Assembly: GCF_003335085.1 (NCBI RefSeq)
Contig: NZ_QPEJ01000016.1
Span: forward strand, 124,001 to 188,000
From: Polaribacter sp. WD7
GTDB lineage: Bacteria; Bacteroidota; Bacteroidia; Flavobacteriales; Flavobacteriaceae
DNA length: 64,000 nt
Reading direction: 5' to 3'
Shown: piece by piece, positions 57,145-64,000 of the stretch
Layout: each line of letters opens with the position of its first letter
How positions within the stretch are numbered: the stretch's first letter is position 1
The notes under the pieces: model-generated
What the model saw: only the letters and a program-made list of their open reading frames with translations
Databases searched by the model: none
What the model was told of the DNA's origin: nothing
Made by a program: the position numbers and the translations under genes

Positions 57145-58773
57145 ATGGATTTAAACTTCAATAAAAACGAAGATCACAACAAACTTTTAGTTTCAGATTT
57201 ACGCAAACGTTTTGTAAAAGTAAAATTAGGTGGAGGTCAAAAAAGAATAGACAAACATCATGAAAAAGGAAAACTAACAGCACGAGAAAGAATTGATTAC
57301 TTGTTAGACAACAATACTAAATCTATAGAAATTGCAGCTTTTGCTGGTGAAGATATGTATATCGAACACGGAGGATGCCCTTCTGGTGGTGTCGTTGTAA
57401 AAATAGGATATATAAAAGGCAAGCAATGTATTGTTGTTGCCAATGACGCTACTGTTAAAGCAGGGGCATGGTTTCCTATTACAGGAAAAAAGAATCTTAG
57501 AGCTCAGGAAATAGCTATCGAAAATAAAATCCCAATTATTTATTTGGTAGATTCTGCAGGGGTATATTTACCTATGCAAGATGAAATTTTTCCTGATAAA
57601 GAACATTTTGGTCGTATTTTTAGAAACAACGCCATCATGAGTAGTATGGGTATAACGCAAATATCTGCTGTTATGGGCAGTTGTGTTGCTGGTGGTGCAT
57701 ACTTACCTATTATGAGTGATGAAGCCATGATTGTAGATAAAACAGCTAGTATTTTTCTTGCAGGTAGCTATTTAGTTAAAGCTGCTATTGGAGAGTCTAT
57801 AGACAATGAAACCTTAGGAGGAGCTACAACACATTGTGAAATTTCTGGAGTTACAGACTATAAGGCTAAAGATGATAAAGATGCATTAGATAAATTAAAG
57901 TTTATTGTAGATAAAATAGGTGATTTTGAAAAAGCTGGTTTTAGTAAAACAGAAGCTTTTCCTCCTAAAGAAAATGAAGAAGATATTTTTGGAATTTTGC
58001 CAAGAGAAAGAAATGCTCAATATGATATGTTAGAGATCATAAAGCGTTTGGTAGACAATTCTGAATTTGAACAATATAAAGAAGGCTACGGAAAAACCAT
58101 TTTAACGGGTTATGCAAGAATAGATGGTTGGGCAGTTGGTATTGTTGCTAACCAAAGAAATTTAGTAAAAACTAAAAAAGGAGAAATGCAGTTTGGTGGT
58201 GTCATTTATAATGATTCTGCAGATAAAGCTACTCGTTTTATTGCCAATTGCAATCAGAAAAAAATTCCTTTGGTATTTTTACAAGACGTTACTGGTTTTA
58301 TGGTTGGTTCTAAGTCTGAACATGGCGGAATCATAAAAGACGGCGCTAAAATGGTAAATGCAGTTAGCAATTCTGTAGTTCCAAAATTTACCATAATAAT
58401 AGGTAATTCTTATGGAGCCGGCAACTATGCTATGTGTGGTAAAGCATATGACCCAAGATTAATTGTTGCATGGCCTAGTGCAGAATTAGCTGTAATGAGT
58501 GGTAATTCTGCTGCGAAAGTTTTATTACAAATTGAAACCGCTTCCTTAAAAAAGAAAGGAGAAGAGATTACCCCAGAAAAAGAAAAAGCACTTTTTGATA
58601 AAATCAAGTCGCGTTATGACAAACAAATCTCTCCGTATTATGCTGCTGCTAGAATATGGACTGATGCCGTGATTAACCCTTTAGAAACCAGAACATGGAT
58701 TTCTATGGGTATTGAAGCCGCAAACCATGCTCCTATTGAAAAACAATTTAATATGGGTGTTTTACAAGTTTAA
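57145..58773 (+). CDS. Acyl-CoA carboxylase beta subunit (carboxyltransferase)
   Basis: The 542-residue protein is a carboxyltransferase of the propionyl/methylcrotonyl-CoA carboxylase type with two crotonase-like halves. Conserved motifs include KLTARERI near residue 45, the oxyanion region GGAYLP and a second half with GGxI-KDGAKM and GNSYGAGNYAMCGKAYDP. It transfers CO2 from carboxybiotin to an acyl-CoA. The biotin carboxylase and carrier subunits are not encoded next to it. The AMCGKAYDP and AYLPIMSD blocks resemble the methylcrotonyl-CoA carboxylase beta type, but substrate is uncertain. Confidence 0.88.
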   Translation: MDLNFNKNEDHNKLLVSDLRKRFVKVKLGGGQKRIDKHHEKGKLTARERIDYLLDNNTKSIEIAAFAGEDMYIEHGGCPSGGVVVKIGYIKGKQCIVVANDATVKAGAWFPITGKKNLRAQEIAIENKIPIIYLVDSAGVYLPMQDEIFPDKEHFGRIFRNNAIMSSMGITQISAVMGSCVAGGAYLPIMSDEAMIVDKTASIFLAGSYLVKAAIGESIDNETLGGATTHCEISGVTDYKAKDDKDALDKLKFIVDKIGDFEKAGFSKTEAFPPKENEEDIFGILPRERNAQYDMLEIIKRLVDNSEFEQYKEGYGKTILTGYARIDGWAVGIVANQRNLVKTKKGEMQFGGVIYNDSADKATRFIANCNQKKIPLVFLQDVTGFMVGSKSEHGGIIKDGAKMVNAVSNSVVPKFTIIIGNSYGAGNYAMCGKAYDPRLIVAWPSAELAVMSGNSAAKVLLQIETASLKKKGEEITPEKEKALFDKIKSRYDKQISPYYAAARIWTDAVINPLETRTWISMGIEAANHAPIEKQFNMGVLQV

Positions 58774-58861
58774 AACTGAGTTTTTTTTATTTAAATGACA
58801 AACATCACATGTAGAGATTTTGTCATCCTTTATTTTTATCTAAACCTAACACACTAAGCAA

Positions 58862-60955
58862 ATGAGTAAAGCAATCTATGTAACTACCATAGAGTCTAAT
58901 AGCGGAAAGTCTCTAATTTCTTTGGGTTTATTAAGAATGATGCTAACCCGTTCTTCTAAAGTAGGCTACTTTAGACCTATTATCAATACCAATACAACTG
59001 ATGCTATTGATCATCATACCAATACCGCAATAAACTTTTTTAACCTGCAAACTAGTCATGATGAATGTTTTGCTTATCATCAGTATGAAATTGTTAACTT
59101 ACTCAGTGACGGTAAACAAGATGAAATTATTCATAATATCATCAAAAAATATAAAGAACTTGAAAAAAAGTTTGATTATGTTCTAGTCGAAGGCACAGAT
59201 TTTTCTGGTGAAGGTGGTTTTACAGAAGTTGATGTAAATTTAATGATTGCCAAAAATTTAGGCATACCTGTATTAATTGTTGGCGCTGGAAATGGTAAAA
59301 AGAAAAAAGATTTTATCAATACCATGCAAATTACCTATAACGCTTTTATTCAAAAAGAAGTAGATGTGGTTGGGGTTATTGCTAATAAAATTGAGGCTGA
59401 TGAAGTTGATTTTATTCAAAATGAGCTCAATGCATTTATACCAAGTTCTGTTTCAATAGACATCATTCCAAACATAAAGTTTTTAGCCTATCCTACTGTA
59501 AAAGAAGTTGTAGAGGCTTTAGAGGGCACTATTTTATTTGGAGAACAATTTATAGATAATTCTATAGGTAGTTATAGTATTGGTGCAATGCAATTGCGCA
59601 ATTACTTAACTAGAATTAAAGAAAATGCGCTTGTAGTTACCCCTGGAGATAGAGCAGATATTATTTTAGGTGCTTTGCAAGCCAATGCCTCTAGCAACTA
59701 TCCTAAAATTTCAGGAATTATTTTAACAGGAAGCTTGGTTCCTGAAAAATCTATTTTAAAATTGATAGAAGGTGTAGAATCTACGATACCTATCATTTCT
59801 GTTAAAGGGGGTACTTTTGGTATTTCTAATAAAATTGCTGCTGTACAACCAAAAATATATGCTACCAATAATCGTAAAATTTTGTTGGCATTAGATACGT
59901 TTGACAATTATGTAAATGTAGAACGTTTAACAGATATTCTTTCTACTTTTCATTCAGAAAGATTAACCCCAAGCATGTTTCAATATAGTTTGTTACAAAA
60001 AGCAAAAACCAATCGTAAACATATTGTATTGCCAGAAGGCTATGACAATCGTATTATTAAAGCAGCAGCTCGTTTACAGCTTTTAAATATTGTAGATTTA
60101 ACGCTATTGGGAGATAAAAAACAGATTCAACAAAAAGCAGATCAATTGGGTTTACAAATTGATTTAGAAAAAATAAAGATCTTAAATCCAGAAGACTCAA
60201 TTCATAATGAAGATTTTGGAAAAACCTTATACAATGCCAGAAAACATAAGGGTATGACAGAAACTACTGCACATGATTTAACAAGAGATGTTTCTTATTA
60301 CGGTACCTTAATGATACTAAACGGTTTAGCAGATGGTATGGTTTCTGGTGCTGTACATACTACAATGCACACTATAAAGCCTGCTTTACAAATTATAAAA
60401 ACCAAACCAGGTGTTTCTGTGGTGTCATCTGTATTTTTTATGTGCCTTTCAGATAGAGTTTCTGTTATGGGTGATTGTGCTGTAAACCCAAATCCTAATG
60501 CAGAACAATTGGCAGAAATTGCACTTTCTTCTGCTGCCTCTGCTGCTGCCTTTGGTATAGAGCCTAAGGTAGCAATGCTATCTTATTCTTCTGGTAGTTC
60601 TGGAAAAGGAGAAGAGGTAGAAAAAGTTAGAAAAGCTACAGAAATTGCGAAAGCAAAAAATTCGCAATTAAAAATTGAAGGTCCTATACAATATGATGCT
60701 GCTGTAGATATGTCTGTTGCCAAAACTAAAATGCCAAATTCTTTAGTTGCAGGACAAGCATCTGTACTTATTTTTCCTGATTTAAATACAGGAAACAATA
60801 CCTATAAAGCTATTCAAAGAGAAACAGGTGCATTAGCAATTGGGCCAATGTTACAGGGTTTAAATAAACCAGTTAACGACTTAAGTAGAGGTTGTACAGT
60901 AGATGATATTTTTAATACAGTTTTACTAACAGCCATACAGGCAAATCAACAATAA
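58862..60955 (+). CDS. pta: Phosphate acetyltransferase (long form)
   Basis: The 697-residue enzyme interconverts acetyl-CoA and acetyl phosphate. Domains in order are an N-terminal BioD-like P-loop-type domain (about 1-200, IESNSGKSLISLGL), a DRTGG domain (about 215-320) and the catalytic PTA domain (about 370-690) with VSGAVHTT and SYSSGSSGKG. The long form with regulatory N-terminus matches E. coli Pta. ackA follows after one base, the usual pta-ackA operon, which gives ATP by acetate formation or allows acetate use. Confidence 0.96.
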   Translation: MSKAIYVTTIESNSGKSLISLGLLRMMLTRSSKVGYFRPIINTNTTDAIDHHTNTAINFFNLQTSHDECFAYHQYEIVNLLSDGKQDEIIHNIIKKYKELEKKFDYVLVEGTDFSGEGGFTEVDVNLMIAKNLGIPVLIVGAGNGKKKKDFINTMQITYNAFIQKEVDVVGVIANKIEADEVDFIQNELNAFIPSSVSIDIIPNIKFLAYPTVKEVVEALEGTILFGEQFIDNSIGSYSIGAMQLRNYLTRIKENALVVTPGDRADIILGALQANASSNYPKISGIILTGSLVPEKSILKLIEGVESTIPIISVKGGTFGISNKIAAVQPKIYATNNRKILLALDTFDNYVNVERLTDILSTFHSERLTPSMFQYSLLQKAKTNRKHIVLPEGYDNRIIKAAARLQLLNIVDLTLLGDKKQIQQKADQLGLQIDLEKIKILNPEDSIHNEDFGKTLYNARKHKGMTETTAHDLTRDVSYYGTLMILNGLADGMVSGAVHTTMHTIKPALQIIKTKPGVSVVSSVFFMCLSDRVSVMGDCAVNPNPNAEQLAEIALSSAASAAAFGIEPKVAMLSYSSGSSGKGEEVEKVRKATEIAKAKNSQLKIEGPIQYDAAVDMSVAKTKMPNSLVAGQASVLIFPDLNTGNNTYKAIQRETGALAIGPMLQGLNKPVNDLSRGCTVDDIFNTVLLTAIQANQQ

Positions 60956-60956
60956 C

Positions 60957-62141
60957 ATGAACATTTTAGTCTTAAACGCAGGATCATCATCATTAAAATA
61001 TCAATTGATAGAAATGCCTTCTCAAAAAGTAAAATGTGTAGGTTTGATAGAAAAAATAGGTTTTGATGATGCTATTTTTACTCATCAAAAAAATAGTGAA
61101 AAATATACTAAAATATTACCCATAACAGATCATAAACTAGGTTTACAAAAAATTACAGCAACGTTGTTAGATACATCAATTGGGGTAATTAGTACTGTTG
61201 ATGATATAACAGCGGTTGGACACAGAGTGGTTCATGGTGGCAATAAATTTAGTAAAACTACCTTGGTAACTCAAGAAGTAAAAGACAACATTAGAGAATT
61301 GTTTGATTTAGCTCCACTACATAACCCTGTAAATTTAACAGGAATAGAAATTGCAGAAACCATTTTTACCTCCGCAAAACAAATTGCAGTTTTTGACACC
61401 GCTTTTCATCAAACAATGCCACAAAAAGCATATCAATATGCAATTAAGAATGTGTTTTTACATAAACATCATATTAGAGCTTATGGTTTTCATGGTACAA
61501 GCCATAAATATGTTTCTGAAAAAGCTATTGATTTAGTAAATAAAAAATCTTCTAAAATTATTACCATACATTTAGGTAATGGCTGTAGTATGGCAGCAAT
61601 AAAAGACGGAAAAACAATTGATACTTCTATGGGATTTGGTCCTATGAACGGATTGATTATGGGAACTCGCTCTGGAGATATAGACCCTTCTGTAATTTTC
61701 TTTTTAATGAAAAAGTTAGACAAAACTGCCCAAGAAGTAAATACTCTTTTGCAAAAAGAATCTGGAATGTTAGGTTTATCAGGATTTTCTGATTTACGCG
61801 AAATTTCTAAAAAAGCATCTGATGGCAATGAAGATTGCAAAAACGCCCTACAACTTGCCGCTTACAGAATTCAAAAATACATTGGGGCTTTTGCCGCTGC
61901 TTTAAACGGTTTGGATGCCATTGTTTTTACAGCAGGAATTGGAGAAAACTCTGATTTAATGCGAAAATTAGTCTGCCAAAATTTAGATTTTTTAGGAATT
62001 GATTTAGATGAAGAAAAAAACTGCCTTAGATCTAAAGAAATAAGAGAAATTCAAAAAGATTTAGGAAAAGTAAAAATAGTTGTGATTCCAACCAATGAAG
62101 AAGTTGAAATTGCAAAACAATCTTATGATTTACTAAAATAA
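60957..62141 (+). CDS. ackA: Acetate kinase
   Basis: The 394-residue ASKHA-fold kinase makes acetyl phosphate from acetate and ATP, or the reverse. Motifs are the N-terminal VLNAGSSSLKYQL, the HRVVHGG loop near residue 83, AVFDTAFHQTMP, GFHGTSHKYV and the nucleotide-binding ITIHLGNGCS, GTRSGDIDP and FTAGIGENS blocks. Length is normal. It is the second gene of the pta-ackA operon and ends before a hairpin shared with the convergent gene. Confidence 0.97.
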   Translation: MNILVLNAGSSSLKYQLIEMPSQKVKCVGLIEKIGFDDAIFTHQKNSEKYTKILPITDHKLGLQKITATLLDTSIGVISTVDDITAVGHRVVHGGNKFSKTTLVTQEVKDNIRELFDLAPLHNPVNLTGIEIAETIFTSAKQIAVFDTAFHQTMPQKAYQYAIKNVFLHKHHIRAYGFHGTSHKYVSEKAIDLVNKKSSKIITIHLGNGCSMAAIKDGKTIDTSMGFGPMNGLIMGTRSGDIDPSVIFFLMKKLDKTAQEVNTLLQKESGMLGLSGFSDLREISKKASDGNEDCKNALQLAAYRIQKYIGAFAAALNGLDAIVFTAGIGENSDLMRKLVCQNLDFLGIDLDEEKNCLRSKEIREIQKDLGKVKIVVIPTNEEVEIAKQSYDLLK

Positions 62142-62161
62142 GTACGTCTCATTTTTCAAAA

Positions 62162-62203
62162 AAAAAGACCATCCAGGATTTTAAAATCGTGAATAGTCTT
62201 TTT
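62162..62203. terminator. Bidirectional terminator-like hairpin with regular mismatches
   Basis: AAAAAGAC pairs with GTCTTTTT and a core GATTTTAAAATC is palindromic; between them two-base pairs (AT/AT, CA/TG) alternate with single mismatches. It lies between the convergent ackA and the T9SS type A gene. Confidence 0.7.
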
Positions 62204-62220
62204 CATCATAAAATTTTTCT

Positions 62221-63348
62221 CTATTTTTTTACAATTCTTTTTGTAGCAATTCTCCCATCAATCGTATTTACTTTTAAGATATATAGCCCGCTATCAATAT
62301 CTTCTAGGTTTATGCTATTAGAGAAAGATGACATAATTTTCTTTCCTAAAATATTATAAACTTCCATATTTTCTAAAGAAAAACCTGTATCATCAATAGT
62401 TAATTTAGAAGTTGTTGGATTTGGGTATACTTTAAATGCAAATGAATTAAATTCGTCTCTACTAGCTGTAGCTCCGTTATAGTTATAAATTATTCTACTG
62501 TCTTCAGATGTTTTATTTAGAATCTTGTTTACAAAATTATCGCTCTCCTCAGGAAAAATTTCAACACCATACTTATCATTAAAAGGATGTATAACATTAC
62601 TCATTAAAACAGTTGTATCGTATTGGTATGTATCAGGTTTAAAATTCACAATAGTTCCTCGATCAGAGTATCCACCAGTTTCTCTTATAACATTGTTATT
62701 AGAATCGTAAGAATAATTATAAAATTCTTCTAATTTAAAAGAACCATTATCATCACTACTAAAAAATTCTTCTTTAATTAATCTATTATTAGTATCGTAA
62801 GTATATTCATCTTTCCCTCCATTAACCCATTTTCCATCTTCATAATCCTCAGAGGTTATCATCGTTAAATTAACTCCCGTATAAATATATTTTAATCTTT
62901 CAGATTTTTCATCCTCTAAAACCCATGCTTGCCCATTCCAACCATATAATATGTAACTATCTATTCTATTTTGATTATAAGAAATCTCTATTCTAGACTC
63001 TCGTACCCAATTACCATCTTCTAACTCAAAAGAAATTACTAGTGTTGGTAAATTATTCGTATATGTATATTCATTTCTAAAATCTCCAAAATTTTCTTCT
63101 ATCACTCTATTTGAACTATTATAAGTATATGTAGTTGTTTCTAATACATCAAGGTTACCGTCAGCATTATTATCGCTTAAATATTTCTCTATAACTACGT
63201 TACCTTTAGTATCATAAGTATACTCTGTTTTAGAGTTTATAGTCCATGTAGAACCATCAAAAAATTCATCAGTAGTAGATGTTAAAACGTCTTGGGCAAA
63301 CACTGAAAAAGCCGCCAAAGACAAAAATAAAAATGTAATTTTTTTCAT
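62221..63348 (-). CDS. T9SS type A sorting domain protein with YD-like repeats
   Basis: The 375-residue secreted protein has a signal peptide ending SVFAQ (residue 19). The middle (about 25-235) contains five or six units with patterns such as EYTYDTKGNVV, TYTYNSSNRVI and YSYDSNNNVI, which resemble the YD/RHS-type repeat but lack the toxin features of RHS proteins. The last about 72 residues (FKVYPNPTTSKLTI to the end KRIVKK) are a typical type A Por sorting domain, so export is through the type IX system. A binding or surface role is likely; no enzyme domain is seen. Confidence 0.85.
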   Translation of the reverse strand: MKKITFLFLSLAAFSVFAQDVLTSTTDEFFDGSTWTINSKTEYTYDTKGNVVIEKYLSDNNADGNLDVLETTTYTYNSSNRVIEENFGDFRNEYTYTNNLPTLVISFELEDGNWVRESRIEISYNQNRIDSYILYGWNGQAWVLEDEKSERLKYIYTGVNLTMITSEDYEDGKWVNGGKDEYTYDTNNRLIKEEFFSSDDNGSFKLEEFYNYSYDSNNNVIRETGGYSDRGTIVNFKPDTYQYDTTVLMSNVIHPFNDKYGVEIFPEESDNFVNKILNKTSEDSRIIYNYNGATASRDEFNSFAFKVYPNPTTSKLTIDDTGFSLENMEVYNILGKKIMSSFSNSINLEDIDSGLYILKVNTIDGRIATKRIVKK

Positions 63349-63375
63349 GATTAGTTAAGTTTGAATTATTTTTTT

Positions 63376-63383
63376 CAAACATA
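63376..63383 (-). promoter_or_regulatory. Bacteroidetes -7 box (TATGTTTG) for the T9SS type A gene
   Basis: On the minus strand TATGTTTG matches TAnnTTTG, about 28 bases before the ATG at 63348. Confidence 0.55.
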
Positions 63384-63424
63384 ACTACTACCACTCATTT
63401 TTTTGATACCTACAAATAGGTAAA

Positions 63425-63632
63425 TTAACGTGAGTTCGATATAACTTTTCTATTATACAAGTGTTATTTAACTGAAAAATAGATGATTGTCATTTTTAAC
63501 TAAACAAAGTGTAGTTGAGAAATCTCATATCCATAGCAAAATTTCTCCATTTCAATCAAAATGGCATTCGTCTTAAACCATAAAAATAGTAATGACCAGA
63601 TAAACAAAGTTTTTTATACAAACTCACGTTAA
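63425..63632. repeat. 208-bp element bounded by perfect 12-bp inverted repeats
   Basis: TTAACGTGAGTT at 63425-63436 and AACTCACGTTAA at 63621-63632 are exact inverted copies; the repeat continues imperfectly inwards (TTCGATATAA versus TTTGTATAAA). The outer TTAA could be either part of the repeat or a target duplication. No open frame is inside. It occupies most of the 323-base gap between the T9SS type A gene and the DUF1080 gene and looks like a small non-autonomous mobile element. Confidence 0.5.
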
Positions 63633-63637
63633 ATCAT

Positions 63638-63666
63638 AAAAAAGCCCTCTTAACAGTAAAAGGGCT
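63638..63666 (-). terminator. Rho-independent terminator of the DUF1080 gene
   Basis: AGCCCT and AGGGCT pair with a loop of 12 bases; on the minus strand a T run follows directly. Confidence 0.75.
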
Positions 63667-63671
63667 ATAAA

Positions 63672-64000
63672 TTATAATTTAGCTTGTCTTTTGTATTTTT
63701 TTGGAAACTTTACTATCGGCTTAATAATGATATCTTTATAATAAGCTTCTGCAGCCTCAGATTGAATTTGAATTTTACCGCTGCTAATAGATCTTGTTTT
63801 TCCATCAATATCATAACGTGCATTTTTAACAACATTAACTACATGACCGTTTACGATATGCAAACTGGTATCTTCTACACAAATCAATTCAAAAGTATTC
63901 CATTCTCCATTTGGCTTTTCAAAAGATTTATTTCTTTTTACATAAGAAGAAGCAAATTTTTTACTTTTAAAAGAATGTAATTTTGCCTTAGGATTATACA
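63672..64000 (-). CDS. DUF1080 / 3-keto-disaccharide hydrolase-like protein (C-terminal fragment)
   Basis: The reading frame is open to the window edge, so only the C-terminal about 109 residues are seen. They match the end of the DUF1080 domain: NGEWNTFELICVED, HIVNGHVVNVV, then SGKIQIQSEAAEAYYKDIIIKPI. DUF1080 proteins have a concanavalin-like fold and several members hydrolyse 3-keto-disaccharides in sugar degradation. Residues before the internal Met (for example KPNGEWNTF) continue the domain, which shows the shorter frame starting at 63887 is not the real gene. Its terminator lies just downstream. Confidence 0.85.
   Translation of the reverse strand, partial: YNPKAKLHSFKSKKFASSYVKRNKSFEKPNGEWNTFELICVEDTSLHIVNGHVVNVVKNARYDIDGKTRSISSGKIQIQSEAAEAYYKDIIIKPIVKFPKKYKRQAKL

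Noticed and set aside
63672-63887. Complete 71-residue protein starting at 63887
   Set aside because: The frame stays open to the window edge and the upstream residues continue the DUF1080 domain, so this is an internal codon of a longer gene.

Overview
The window is chromosomal DNA from a member of the Bacteroidota, most likely a marine Flavobacteriaceae (Polaribacter/Tenacibaculum-like). The evidence is the low G+C content, leaders without clear Shine-Dalgarno sites, repeated Bacteroidetes-type -7 boxes (TAnnTTTG) just upstream of starts, Por/T9SS type A and type B C-terminal sorting domains, a TonB-dependent receptor/DUF4249 lipoprotein pair, bacillithiol synthesis (BshC), the small CAL67264-type membrane protein next to EttA, and monomeric NADP isocitrate dehydrogenase. 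No tRNA, rRNA, CRISPR array, intact insertion sequence or obvious pseudogene was seen. Both ends cut through genes.

Layout. 1-9.8 kb: end of a fatty acid hydroxylase, NamZ-type muramidase, LolC/E-like permease, cystathionine beta-synthase, a cysteine-cluster protein, argS, a structured RNA element, lpdA, a LysM protein and an unknown membrane protein. 9.8-17.7 kb: rlmF, bshC, an M14 peptidase, a Dph6-like ATPase, rimO and DUF2721. 17.8-24.2 kb: a RimK glutamate-ligase operon (aspartyl-protease-like protein, RimK, AspA-like deacylase, then a secreted protein with four TonB-C-like repeats), trmD, a GT39-like glycosyltransferase and rplS. 24.5-32.2 kb: icd, a TonB receptor with its lipoprotein, murQ and two flavobacterial families of unknown function.

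32.3-40.4 kb is the most unusual part. A protein with a signal peptide carries a phosphohistidine swivel domain followed by a pyruvate phosphate dikinase-type ATP-grasp domain, which is the order found in glucan water dikinases. It is followed by a serine hydrolase. Facing these two genes tail to tail is an operon of a second serine hydrolase and an ATP/ADP-translocase-like transporter with a long HEAT-repeat tail. Together these could form an envelope phosphotransfer system fed by an exported nucleotide; this is inference.

40.5-51.2 kb is mostly minus strand: DinB-like protein, EttA, CAL67264 protein, a 2,4-dienoyl-CoA reductase, two pirins, and a tight doxX / FMN reductase / cysteine-less glutaredoxin-like / marR operon. 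A 21-bp motif that differs at one base lies upstream of both doxX and the pirins and overlaps the doxX promoter. It is a candidate MarR operator for an electrophile or quinone-stress regulon. 51.4-64 kb: a 1875-residue T9SS type B surface protein, an acyl-CoA carboxylase beta subunit, pta-ackA, a T9SS type A protein, a 208-bp element bounded by perfect 12-bp inverted repeats, and the end of a DUF1080 protein.
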